From an uncultured Kiritimatiellota bacterium (GTDB taxonomy: Bacteria > Verrucomicrobiota > Kiritimatiellia > RFP12 > DVOR01), in assembly GCA_944391065.1 (NCBI GenBank), contig CALXSH010000007.1, positions 1 to 59,902 on the forward strand: a DNA stretch of 59,902 nt, given 5' to 3'. Below, piece after piece: positions 35,848 through 43,777 of the stretch (position 1 is its first letter; every line of letters begins with the position of its first letter). Both the position numbers and the translations under genes were made by a program. Under the pieces are notes generated by a model. The model was not told where the DNA came from, made no database searches, and was given only the letters and a program-made list of their open reading frames with translations.

Positions 35848-36631
35848 CGCCCACCTCCATCTCCGCGACCGCCGCATCCGGTCCTGCCACGCCCGCTTCG
35901 TCCGCGAAGCGCTCGAAGCCGGCGTCACCGGATGCATTGCCTGCACGGCCGTTCCGGAGGAGTGGGACATCGAGGTCGACTGCTCCTGGGACGTCACCGA
36001 CGCCTTCGGCGCCCACCCTTGGGCCGCCGGCGTCCTCCCGCCCGACTGGGCGGAACACCTCCGGGAGGTCCTCCTCCGCCACCCCGGCGCCCTCGTCGGC
36101 GAAATCGGCGTCGACGGTATCCGCCGCGTCCACGACTGCGGCGCCCTCCAGCGCGCCGTCCTGACGCGTCAGCTCGAACTCGCCGTCGCCCTCGGCCGCC
36201 CCGTCGTCCTCCATGGCGCCCGCGCCTGGGTCCACCTTTTCCACGCCATCGAACCCTACCTGAAGCGTCTTCCTGCCGTCCTTCTGCACGGCGTCTCCTT
36301 CTCCCGCGACCTCCTCACCCATCCCGTCCTGCGCTCCGCCGACCGCGTCTGGTACTCCGTCAGCGGCGCCGTCTGCTCTCCCGACGCCAAGACCCTCCCC
36401 GCCCTCGCCGCGGCCCTCCCCCTCGACCGCCTCCTCCTCGAGACCGACTCGCCCGACATGTTTCCCGTCGGCGGCGACCCCCTCGTCCTCGGTTCCGGCG
36501 TCTCCCCGTACAATTCCCCTGCCAATCTTCCCCGCGTCTGTGCCACCGTGGCCAGACTCCGCGGTATCCCCGCCCAGGAGTTGGCCGAGATCACCGCCTC
36601 GAACGCGCGCGCGTTTCTCGCGCGCAGGTGA
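35840..36631 (+). CDS. TatD-family metal-dependent hydrolase
   Basis: Likely a 3'-5' DNA/RNA exonuclease or DNase of the TatD/YcfH amidohydrolase family. The metal-binding residues are recognisable in order: DAHLHL (residues 3-8), GAHPWA near 57, GEIGVD near 91, VVLHG near 124, LLHGVS near 153, and ETDSPDMFP near 207. Length, 263 residues, is normal. The start overlaps the aroC stop by 8 nt. A GC hairpin (36607-36625) is embedded in its last codons and could affect transcription past the gene. Confidence 0.85.
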   Translation: MIDAHLHLRDRRIRSCHARFVREALEAGVTGCIACTAVPEEWDIEVDCSWDVTDAFGAHPWAAGVLPPDWAEHLREVLLRHPGALVGEIGVDGIRRVHDCGALQRAVLTRQLELAVALGRPVVLHGARAWVHLFHAIEPYLKRLPAVLLHGVSFSRDLLTHPVLRSADRVWYSVSGAVCSPDAKTLPALAAALPLDRLLLETDSPDMFPVGGDPLVLGSGVSPYNSPANLPRVCATVARLRGIPAQELAEITASNARAFLARR

Positions 36632-36753
36632 CGCACCTGATGGCACGCTGGGGATTCGCCACGCCTCTGGGTGACACCCTGGCGGGCGGCGGTGACGCGT
36701 CTGGCGGCTTGCAGTCCTGCGACAGGCTAAAGGCGATGCGGATGAGGGCGCAG

Positions 36754-36841
36754 ACCAATTCAAACGTGGGCGTAAACCAACTCAAAAGTGGGCGACAATT
36801 GCGGCAAAAGTGGGCGACAATTGCGGCAAACGTGGGCGTAG
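36754..36841. repeat. four 22-bp-spaced GTGGGCG repeats, IS21-like terminus
   Basis: GTGGGCG occurs at 36766, 36788, 36810 and 36832, exactly 22 bp apart, inside imperfect units of the type AATTGCGGCAAAAGTGGGCGAC. Regularly spaced terminal repeats of this size are typical of the ends of IS21-family elements, to which the transposase binds. No istA/istB gene or second end is seen, so this would be a remnant or a solo end. A regulator-binding array is the alternative. Confidence 0.5.
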
Positions 36842-37093
36842 TTTTCCGGCCATGCCGTTACAGGCACTTATTTGAAGATCCCGGAGAGGGGTGAGCGTGC
36901 CGCCATGCGCAACGCTCCCGGGGCCGCGCGGCCGTCAGGACGCGCGCTATGCGTCAGATGGAAGGTGCGCCGAAGCCTAAATCGGGGTTTGCGCAGGCGT
37001 ACTTTGTGCGCTTCCGGGCTCGGTGCACTTTGTTGTGAAGAATAGCGCTCTGCCCGCAGCCTGAGGCGGCCAATCCGCCGTAGCCCTTCAATT

Positions 37094-37102
37094 TGGTATA
37101 GT
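37094..37102 (+). promoter_or_regulatory. extended -10 for gmk operon
   Basis: TGG-TATAGT would start transcription near 37110, about 30 nt before the chosen gmk ATG (37143) and only 2-4 nt before an alternative in-frame ATG at 37113. Confidence 0.5.
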
Positions 37103-37142
37103 AATGGCAATTATGGACAGAGAAGGAAAGAAGCGCCGACTG

Positions 37143-37736
37143 ATGAAGCCTTTGCTGATTGTGATGAGCGCCCCGAGCGGGGCCGGGAAGAGCACGCTGT
37201 GCGATTTGCTGCTGCAGGAGTTTCCCGAGATTTCGTATTCCGTCTCGTGCACGACGCGCGCGCCGCGCGGCGAGGAAGAGGACGGGCAGGATTACTTTTT
37301 CCTGAGCCCGGCGGAGTTTGACCGCTACGTGGCCGAGGGGCGTCTGCTGGAGCACGCGACGGTGCACGGCAACCGTTACGGGACGCCGGCGGCGCCGGTG
37401 CGGGAGGCCTTTGCCGAAGGACAGAGCGTCCTGATGGACATCGACGTGGCGGGTGCCGAGCAGGTGCGGCGTTATGTCGCGACGCTGCCGGAGGACGATC
37501 CGCTGCGTCAGGGGTTCGTGGATATCTTCATCGAGCCGCCGGACATGGAGGAGCTCCGCCGCCGTCTGGAGGGGCGCGGGGAGGATTCTCCGGAGACGAT
37601 TGCCCTGCGCCTGGGCAACGCGCAGGGCGAGATGTCGCGGGCGGGCGAGTACCGTTACCGTGTGGTGAATGACGATCTGCAGATGGCCTATCGGCGTCTG
37701 CGCGATATCGTGCTGAACGCGTCCGGTCTGCTCTGA
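37143..37736 (+). CDS. gmk: guanylate kinase
   Basis: Phosphorylates GMP to GDP with ATP. The 197-residue protein has the P-loop APSGAGKST (about 10-18), the GMP-binding SVSCTTRAPRGEEEDGQDYFF stretch read in parts near residues 34-54, and the lid region with RLEGRGEDSPE. In-frame ATGs at 37104 and 37113 would add a basic extension; 37143 is chosen because the family starts just before the first strand (MKPLLIV). A GAAGGAAAG sequence lies upstream. First gene of a G-ending codon block gmk-coaC-mcsA-mcsB. Confidence 0.95.
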   Translation: MKPLLIVMSAPSGAGKSTLCDLLLQEFPEISYSVSCTTRAPRGEEEDGQDYFFLSPAEFDRYVAEGRLLEHATVHGNRYGTPAAPVREAFAEGQSVLMDIDVAGAEQVRRYVATLPEDDPLRQGFVDIFIEPPDMEELRRRLEGRGEDSPETIALRLGNAQGEMSRAGEYRYRVVNDDLQMAYRRLRDIVLNASGLL

Positions 37737-37770
37737 GGCCGGCGCGGGGCGCATCGAAGGAGGCTGTGGC

Positions 37771-38304
37771 ATGAAAAAGATTTTGCTGGGTGTGACGGGG
37801 GCCATCGCGGCTTACAAGGTCTGCACGCTGGTCCGCCTGATGATCCGCGAGGGCTGGGACGTGCGCGTGGTGGCGACGCCGACGGCGCTGGAGTTCGTCG
37901 GGGAGGTCGTCTGGCATACGCTGACGCAGCGTCCGGTGGAGCGCGACGGGCTGGGCCCGATCTATCCGCCGCGTCATATCGAGCTGGCGACGTGGTGCGA
38001 CTGCTTCGTGGTGGCGCCGGCGACGGCGAACACGCTGGCGAAGCTGGCGCACGGCATCGGCGACAATCTGCTGACGCAGACGGCGCTGGCGTGCGACAGG
38101 CCGCTGCTCCTGGCGCCCTCGATGAATGCGAAAATGTGGGCCCATCCGGCGACGCAGGCGAATCTGACGACGCTGATGGGGCGGGGCGCGCACCTGTTGG
38201 ACCCGGGCGTGGGCGAATTGGCCTGCGGCGTGACGGGGACGGGGCGGCTGCCCGAGCCGGAAGAGATTTTGGCGGTGATGAAGGATCTCGTACGTGAAAT
38301 GTGA
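37771..38304 (+). CDS. coaC: phosphopantothenoylcysteine decarboxylase (stand-alone)
   Basis: FMN-dependent oxidative decarboxylation in coenzyme A synthesis. The 177-residue protein corresponds only to the N-terminal half of the usual CoaBC fusion. It has the PASANT-type motif PATANTLAKLAHG (about 88-100), PSMNAKMW (about 115-122) and the Cys-containing substrate clamp ACGVTGTGRLPEP (near 150). The absent CoaB ligase must be encoded elsewhere. Other HFCD flavoproteins (e.g. Pad1/UbiX, lantibiotic EpiD) are less likely because of the PxMNxxMW match. An AAGGAGG site precedes the ATG. Confidence 0.85.
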   Translation: MKKILLGVTGAIAAYKVCTLVRLMIREGWDVRVVATPTALEFVGEVVWHTLTQRPVERDGLGPIYPPRHIELATWCDCFVVAPATANTLAKLAHGIGDNLLTQTALACDRPLLLAPSMNAKMWAHPATQANLTTLMGRGAHLLDPGVGELACGVTGTGRLPEPEEILAVMKDLVREM

Positions 38305-38926
38305 GCTTTGCCATAACCATGACGCGCAGACGGTGATCTACCGCCGCGAGGCGGACGGGTCGTCGCGCGAGCTCTATGTCTGCCGGACGTGCGCGGATGC
38401 CGAGCGGGCGTTCGGCGGACCGCGCGGCGTCAGCGTGACGGCCATGGAGGCGCCCGAACCGCCTCCCGGGGCGGGCAATCTGCCGCAGCAGCTGCTGGGC
38501 AAACTGGAGTCGCTGCTCTCGCGCCTGCCGGAGGGGCCGGAGGACGGGGAGGGGCGTGTGGACTTTACCGACGGCGGTTCGAAACGCTGCCCGTCGTGCG
38601 GTCTGTCGTTGGATGATCTGCAGAACCTCTCGGCGGTGGGGTGCGCGAAGTGTTATGCGTTCTTCGGCGAGGCGCTGCGTACCATCGTGGCCGACCTGCA
38701 GGGGTGCCGGAAGTACGCCGGCGACCCGCCGGCCGAGCGGCAGCCCGGCGACGGGGCGGGTGAGGGGTCGCGCGAGGCGCGCCTCGGGGCCCTCCGCAAG
38801 GCCCTGAAGCAGGCCATCGAGGATGAGGATTACGTCAACGCCAAGCGGTTCCGCGAGGAACTCCGGAAGCTGGAGGACGAACCTCCGGCAAAGCCGCCGG
38901 AGGGGGAGGAACCTCATGGCGCGTGA
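38294..38926 (+). CDS. mcsA: McsA-like UVR-domain zinc protein
   Basis: In Firmicutes McsA binds and activates the protein-arginine kinase McsB. The 210-residue protein has four CxxC pairs: CELC at residues 3-6, CRTC near 31-34, CPSC near 98-101 and CAKC near 115-118. It ends with a UVR domain (LRKALKQAIEDEDYVNAKRF, about 165-184). The start is GTG at 38294, giving the first CxxC right at the N-terminus and overlapping coaC by 11 nt; it overlaps the McsB-like gene by 11 nt. The gene order matches mcsA-mcsB, but ctsR and clpC are not here. Confidence 0.82.
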   Translation: MKCELCHNHDAQTVIYRREADGSSRELYVCRTCADAERAFGGPRGVSVTAMEAPEPPPGAGNLPQQLLGKLESLLSRLPEGPEDGEGRVDFTDGGSKRCPSCGLSLDDLQNLSAVGCAKCYAFFGEALRTIVADLQGCRKYAGDPPAERQPGDGAGEGSREARLGALRKALKQAIEDEDYVNAKRFREELRKLEDEPPAKPPEGEEPHGA

Positions 38927-40046
38927 TTTGGACACGCTCTTCCCGCCGGCCTGCCGGGGCGTGCAGGACATCGTCCTGAAGACACAGCTCTCGCTGGTGC
39001 GCAACCATCCCGAACACCCCTTCCCGCAGCACATGACGCGGCGGGAGGGTCTGGCCTTCGCCGAGGAACTCTGCGAACGGGTCAAGAGCCTTTTCGGCGC
39101 TGAGGACGTGACGGACGATCCGCTGACCTCCGACATCGCCGAGACCTATTTCGGGCTGTCGCCGCTCTCCAGGCGCGGACCCTTCTATAGGCTGCTGAGG
39201 AAGGCGTTGGGCCGGGGAAGCTATTTCTGGATTGAGGTGGGGGCAATGAACCATCTCACCTTCTCGGTGCTGTGCGAGCATGACGCGATGCCGCAGCAGG
39301 CTGAGGCGCTGTGGGGGCTGGTCTCGCTCTATGAGCGCCGTTATCCCTTCGCCTATGCCCAGCCCTGGGGCTATCTCTCGGCGCAGCTCTCTTTCGCGGG
39401 AACGGGATTCCGCATCCGCACGTGGGTCCACGTGCCGGGGCTGTCGCACTTCGACCAGCTCACGCAGCTCTGCAACGCCGCGGAACGTTACGGGTGCCTG
39501 GTCGAGATCGACGGTCCGGAGGACGAGGCGCCGCCCGGCAATCTGGCCATCCTTTTCAACCGCTCGACGATGGACGCGCCCGTGGCGGAAATCGCCCGGC
39601 GCCACCGGCGCTTCCTGGGGATGCTCTGCGACGCCGAGGATCAGGCCCGGAGACGGCTGCGGCTCGATTTTCCCTTTGTCTTGTATGACCGCATGAAGCG
39701 GATGCGCGGCCTGCTGCGCGACGCGGAGATGTTGGAGCCCGACGAGGCCCTGGACGTGCTCTCGGCTTACCGGCTGGGCATCGCGACGGGGGCGCTGAAG
39801 GGCCGCGAGGCGAAGGCAGGGTTCCCGCATTTTTGGTTTGAATCGGTCTGGGACGGCCCGATGATCCGTGAGATGGAGTGCCGGATGACGCCGGAGGAGC
39901 AGACGATGCTGGTCCGGGCGATGCCGCCCGGCGTGGAGCGCCACGGGTATCAGCACAGCTGCTGCCGCGTGCAGTGGCTGAGGATGCTGATTACGGTTCG
40001 GCTTGATCCGGCCTTTGTCCGAGAGGCCAAGGAGTGGAGAGGATGA
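38916..40046 (+). CDS. McsB-like guanido-kinase fold protein, catalytic residues lost
   Basis: The 376-residue protein aligns by eye along its length with protein-arginine kinase McsB: DIVL..... RN near residues 18-30, WGYLSA...... GTGFR near 151-166, HVPGL, GNLAILFN, and the C-terminal YRLGIATGALKG (DLRLGIDLG in McsB). Key catalytic positions differ. The SRIRLARN ATP-binding Arg cluster is KTQLSLVRN (22-30), NEEDH is GAMNH (109-113), and the active-site CPTN is QLSF (157-160). It should therefore be unable to phosphorylate arginine by the known mechanism. A GGAGGA site precedes the ATG; it overlaps mcsA. Probably a pseudokinase partner or adaptor for McsA. Confidence 0.72.
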   Translation: MARDLDTLFPPACRGVQDIVLKTQLSLVRNHPEHPFPQHMTRREGLAFAEELCERVKSLFGAEDVTDDPLTSDIAETYFGLSPLSRRGPFYRLLRKALGRGSYFWIEVGAMNHLTFSVLCEHDAMPQQAEALWGLVSLYERRYPFAYAQPWGYLSAQLSFAGTGFRIRTWVHVPGLSHFDQLTQLCNAAERYGCLVEIDGPEDEAPPGNLAILFNRSTMDAPVAEIARRHRRFLGMLCDAEDQARRRLRLDFPFVLYDRMKRMRGLLRDAEMLEPDEALDVLSAYRLGIATGALKGREAKAGFPHFWFESVWDGPMIREMECRMTPEEQTMLVRAMPPGVERHGYQHSCCRVQWLRMLITVRLDPAFVREAKEWRG

Positions 40047-40876
40047 CGATGGATTTTCCGAAGACGCTGCTGCTTGCGGCGGTGGCCCTGTTGGCGGCCG
40101 GGAGCTTCCCGGCCGCGGAATCCGCGCCGGTGACGAAGGGCCCGGAGGACCGTTCGGCCGCGTTGGCCGAGCTTCCGGCGCCGTTGGCGCTGGCGATGGC
40201 GCGCGGAATGTTTCCCAAGGATCACATCGACGTGGAGGGGATACTCTCCACGGCCGAGGAGCGCGGCATGAATCCCACCGACCGTCCCTATAAACTGGGG
40301 CTGGACTGGGATGCCGAGACGCCGCGTGCCACGGTGGAGCTCTTCGCCGCCAAGGGCGACACGGAGCCCTTGCTGCATGCCGAAATCACCCGTCGCGACG
40401 GCAAATCCGGCGTGACGCTGACGATGCCCGACGGCACCGTTTATCCCGGCGTGCGCCTCAATACGCCCATCGGCGAGAGCGACATCACCTGGATGGATCT
40501 CACGATGGATTACCTCTGGTGGACCGACGCGCGCTATCTCTCCGAGGACGAGATCGCCGCCCAGGACCTCTCCGCGCGCACCTGCGGGCGGAGCTGCCGC
40601 ATCGTCGAGGCCAAGCCGCCGGAACCCGTCCCGGGCTGTTCGGCCGTGCGCCTCTGGATTGACGAAGGCACGGGTTATATGCTGCAGGCCGAGCAGCTCA
40701 GCGACAGCGGGGCCGTCCTGCGCCGTCTGTGGGTCCAGCGCATCGGCCGGGAGGAGGGGCGCTGGGTGCCGCGCGAATTCCGCGTCCGCGTCCTGGGCAT
40801 CCGCCGCGTGACCTCGCTCTGGGTGCGGTCGGTGAAGAGTGACGGCTTCGAGGCCGTCGAGGAGGAACGTCGATGA
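40043..40876 (+). CDS. LolA-like outer-membrane lipoprotein-sorting domain protein
   Basis: A 277-residue exported protein with a signal peptide (MTMDFPKTLLLAAVALLAAGSFPAAESA). The mature part is beta-rich with patterns of the LolA-like 'uncharacterised outer membrane lipoprotein-sorting' family: YLWWTDARYLSEDEI near 157, then the RLWIDEGTGYMLQAEQLSDSG strand pair near 215 and a C-terminal VLGIRRVTSLWVRSV. Likely periplasmic, binding lipid or lipoprotein acyl chains. The ATG at 40043 overlaps the previous stop (ATGA), with AGGAG 8 nt upstream; ATG 40049 is an alternative. First of an envelope gene set. Confidence 0.55.
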   Translation: MTMDFPKTLLLAAVALLAAGSFPAAESAPVTKGPEDRSAALAELPAPLALAMARGMFPKDHIDVEGILSTAEERGMNPTDRPYKLGLDWDAETPRATVELFAAKGDTEPLLHAEITRRDGKSGVTLTMPDGTVYPGVRLNTPIGESDITWMDLTMDYLWWTDARYLSEDEIAAQDLSARTCGRSCRIVEAKPPEPVPGCSAVRLWIDEGTGYMLQAEQLSDSGAVLRRLWVQRIGREEGRWVPREFRVRVLGIRRVTSLWVRSVKSDGFEAVEEERR

Positions 40877-42108
40877 ATCATGACTGCTCCGCGGCCCCGG
40901 CGACGGGCCGGCTGATTTTCACCCCTGTGCAGAATCGTGTCATCACGACGGCGCTGACGCTCGTCTGCGCGCTCTTCGTGACGGTGGCGACGGTGGCGGT
41001 GCTGTTGCTCGCGCTGCGGGCAATGGGCTACTTCTTCCACATCGTCGGCCCGGTGATCGTGGCCTTTTACCTCAGCCTGCTGACGCGGCCGTGGTACGCG
41101 CGGCTGCTGCGCTTCACGGGCGGACGGGCGGCGTTGGCCGCGACGCTCTTCACCGTCTCGGTGCTGACGCCGCTCATCCTGATCGTCGTCTTCTTCGGGA
41201 CCTTCGCCGTGCAGCAGGGCTCCAGCCTCCTGCGCGAACTGCCGGGAATGATTACCAAGACCCATCTGGCGCTGACCGAGCGCTTTCCTGAACTGAAGGG
41301 CGTCCTCAATGAGGTTTACGCGGGGTTCCGGACCTTTATCGGCTCCGACGGAGCCTTCGATCCGGGGGCCCTGACCGCGGTGCTCCGCCAGGGCGTGACG
41401 GTGGGCAACGCCGTCTTCTCCGTCGGGTCGGCCACGCTGCTCTGGCTGCTGACGGTCTTCTACTGGGTCATCTTCGTCATGCAGCCGCCGCTTTCGGGCG
41501 AGGCGCTGGCGGCGCGGCTGCCCTTCTTCCATGCCAACGCGCGCCAGACCATCGCGCGGTACTTCCACAATTTCAACGACATCATCGTCTCCTACTTCCG
41601 CGGCCAGATCATCGACGTGACGATCCAGGGCGCGCTGTACGGGACGGCCTTCTTCCTGATGGGGTTGCCCTACGGCTTCATCATTGGGTTCGTCCTGGGC
41701 CTGATGAACCTCGTGCCCTACCTAGGCGTGACGATCGGTCTCTGCGTGGCCCTGCCGGTGGCCTTCGCCCACGGCGGGCTGGGGTTCACGGCCGCGATCT
41801 TCGGTATCTTCTGCTGCATCCAGACCTTTGACGGCTACCTGATGCAGCCCTACATCCAGGGCGACCGCATGAAGCTCTCGGCCTGGCAGATTGTCTTCGC
41901 CCTGCTCTTCTGGACTCAGCTGGGCGGGTTCCTCGGGCTCCTGCTGGCCATCCCGCTGACGGCCTTCGTCAAGGCCTCGTGGGACGAATGGCTCGCCTCC
42001 TCGGAACGCTTCACCGACAACTCCCCGGCCCCTGCGGCCCCCGCGTCGGCTCCCCCGGCCGCGCCGTCGGAAGCCCCGTCGGACGCTTCTCAGGGAGGTG
42101 AACGGTGA
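40873..42108 (+). CDS. AI-2E/PerM-family permease
   Basis: A 411-residue inner-membrane protein of the UPF0118/AI-2E transporter family, with about seven to eight membrane segments. Recognisable family stretches are GPVIVAFYLSLLTRP near residue 59, the amphipathic middle with FHNFNDIIVSYFRGQIID near 235, and the conserved LGLMNLVPYLGVTIG near 280. Substrates in this family are diverse (autoinducer-2, indole-3-lactate, Na+/H+ exchange in some), so none is assigned. A Pro/Ala-rich cytoplasmic tail of about 35 residues is added. It is coupled to the LolA-like gene by ATGA. Confidence 0.85.
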   Translation: MNHDCSAAPATGRLIFTPVQNRVITTALTLVCALFVTVATVAVLLLALRAMGYFFHIVGPVIVAFYLSLLTRPWYARLLRFTGGRAALAATLFTVSVLTPLILIVVFFGTFAVQQGSSLLRELPGMITKTHLALTERFPELKGVLNEVYAGFRTFIGSDGAFDPGALTAVLRQGVTVGNAVFSVGSATLLWLLTVFYWVIFVMQPPLSGEALAARLPFFHANARQTIARYFHNFNDIIVSYFRGQIIDVTIQGALYGTAFFLMGLPYGFIIGFVLGLMNLVPYLGVTIGLCVALPVAFAHGGLGFTAAIFGIFCCIQTFDGYLMQPYIQGDRMKLSAWQIVFALLFWTQLGGFLGLLLAIPLTAFVKASWDEWLASSERFTDNSPAPAAPASAPPAAPSEAPSDASQGGER

Positions 42109-42659
42109 TGGCCGCGCCGCTTGCCGCCGCCGCTGTGGCCGTCGGGCTGCTGGCTCTGGCCGCCCTTCTCGCCGCGCCCCAGGCCCCCGCGGGGCTGAGG
42201 GCCTTCCCCCGCGCCCGCGCCGTTGGGGGCGTCCTGACCGCGTTGGCCTGGGCCTGGGCCGCCGCCGAACTCATCCTTCATTCCGTTGATTTCCTGGCCT
42301 TTCTGACGCCGGCGATGACTGTCGTGGTGGCGGTGATCTGCGTCCCGCTGAGCTGGACGCTGTTGGCCAACCTGCTGTCGGTGCGCGGGCTCGGGGCGCT
42401 GATGATGCTCTGGCCGATGCCCGTCATCCTCGCGGTGCGCGAGGACGTGAGCGCCTGGCGCCTGCTGCCGGTCTCGGTGGGGTACCTCTCGCTGACGCTG
42501 GGCATGGTCCTGGTCTTCCATCCCTGGACGGGGCGGGCCCTCTGCGAAGGCCTTGCCGCCCGTCCCCTCACGCGGCGTGCCGTCGCCGCGGTCCTCGGGC
42601 TCCTGGGCATCCTGACCGGCGTTGGGGCCTTCATTCTCGGAAAGGCGGTGGGCGAATGA
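42108..42659 (+). CDS. polytopic membrane protein of unknown function
   Basis: A 183-residue, very hydrophobic protein with five to six predicted membrane segments and no motif I recognise. It begins at ATG 42108 (GTG 42105 is possible) with an AGGGAGG site, touching the stop of the preceding permease gene, and overlaps the LptF/G gene by 4 nt. Its tight coupling suggests it belongs with the LptF/G permease or the AI-2E-type permease, but nothing in its sequence shows what it does. Confidence 0.7.
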   Translation: MAAPLAAAAVAVGLLALAALLAAPQAPAGLRAFPRARAVGGVLTALAWAWAAAELILHSVDFLAFLTPAMTVVVAVICVPLSWTLLANLLSVRGLGALMMLWPMPVILAVREDVSAWRLLPVSVGYLSLTLGMVLVFHPWTGRALCEGLAARPLTRRAVAAVLGLLGILTGVGAFILGKAVGE

Positions 42660-43777
42660 AGTTTGGCGGCATTCTCTTCTGGTACGTCCTGCGCAGCTTC
42701 GCGGTGCCGGCGCTGATCTGTTTTCTCGGGCTCTGCGCACTCTTCCTGCTCTTCACGAGCTTTGACCTGATCGGGGCGGTCTTCGATCCCAAGGCGGCCG
42801 TCGACCTGCGGATGGCCTGGGACTTCCTGGGCGGCACCCTCTCGACCTATCTCGAGTGGCTTCTGCCGGCGGTCTTCCTGTTGGCGACGCTCTACACGAT
42901 GTGGCAGTTCTGCCGGCACAGCGAACTCACCGCGATGCGCGCCGGCGGCATCGGTATGACCACCGTCGTGGCCCCCATCCTCATCGTCGCGGCGATTGCC
43001 GCGGTCCTCTCCTTCCTCAATACCGAATACTACCGTCCCGCCGCGGCGACCCGGGCCGTAATCATCAAAGATTCCGATTTCCGCGACAATGGCCGCACGC
43101 CCCGCAGCGGCGTCGGCTTCGTCGCGCCCGACGGCAGCCACATCTGGCTCTTCGGCACCTTCGACCCGCAGCGGCCGGACCGGCCGCGCGACGTGCAGAT
43201 CACTTTCTTCCGCGACGACGGGTCGCGCGACGTCTCCTACAGCGCCCCGCGGGCCGAATACCTCGACGGCGTCTGGTGGCTCCGCGGCGGCGTCACCGGC
43301 CAGTGGTACGACGAACTCGACAACGTTATCCTGCCGCCTGAGGGCGTTCCCGCCCGCGTCAGCGAGAAGGCCCTCTACGCCGTCACCGAGAAGCCCCTGC
43401 AGATCCTCGCGCAGAACAGCGACGCCGATACGGCCTCCATCACCCTGCGCAAGGCCAACCGCAAACTTCGCGACCAGACCGGTCTGACCACGCGCCAAAA
43501 GAACGAGGATTCCTACGCGACCTACAGCCATTACGCCGCGCCGGTCTCCATCCTGCTGGTGACGCTCTTCGCCATCCCCGCCGGCATTGCCTCCGGGCGT
43601 CAGTCGGTCTTCCGCGGCATCCTGCTGGCCATCTCGCTCTTCCTGGCCTACTACCTGATTACCGCGCTGGCCATGTGGCTGTCGGGCCTGGACATCATCA
43701 AACCCGCCTTGGCCGCGGCCCTGCCGTCGATTCTCTTCGGCATCGCGGCGATCTGGCTCTTCAGGAGGCAGCGATGA
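42656..43777 (+). CDS. LptF/LptG-family LPS export permease
   Basis: Membrane subunit of the LptB2FG ABC exporter that extracts LPS from the inner membrane. The 373-residue protein has the family layout: three N-terminal membrane segments, a periplasmic beta-jellyroll domain (about residues 135-265), and three C-terminal segments. ELTAMRAGGIGM near residue 83 is the conserved coupling-helix motif (E-x2-A-x-R-A-x-G-x-S/G). Only one such permease is present, while LptF and LptG usually lie together; the small membrane gene upstream is too short to be the second. With lpxD this supports an LPS-containing outer membrane. Confidence 0.88.
   Translation: MKFGGILFWYVLRSFAVPALICFLGLCALFLLFTSFDLIGAVFDPKAAVDLRMAWDFLGGTLSTYLEWLLPAVFLLATLYTMWQFCRHSELTAMRAGGIGMTTVVAPILIVAAIAAVLSFLNTEYYRPAAATRAVIIKDSDFRDNGRTPRSGVGFVAPDGSHIWLFGTFDPQRPDRPRDVQITFFRDDGSRDVSYSAPRAEYLDGVWWLRGGVTGQWYDELDNVILPPEGVPARVSEKALYAVTEKPLQILAQNSDADTASITLRKANRKLRDQTGLTTRQKNEDSYATYSHYAAPVSILLVTLFAIPAGIASGRQSVFRGILLAISLFLAYYLITALAMWLSGLDIIKPALAAALPSILFGIAAIWLFRRQR

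Larger units (their letters stand above)
36632..37142. other. non-coding region with IS-like end
   Basis: No gene is supported here. It contains a 6-bp inverted repeat at the tatD stop (CAGGTG/CACCTG, 36625-36639), the 22-bp-spaced repeats at 36754-36841, and a promoter for gmk. The rest (36842-37090) is ordinary sequence in which I see nothing. Codon-ending preference changes sharply across this region, from C-ending (tatD) to G-ending (gmk). Confidence 0.6.

Noticed and set aside
36754-36841. Possible CRISPR array
   Set aside because: Units are 22 bp with almost no spacer and only four copies; no cas genes. Better explained as an IS-type terminus or binding-site array.
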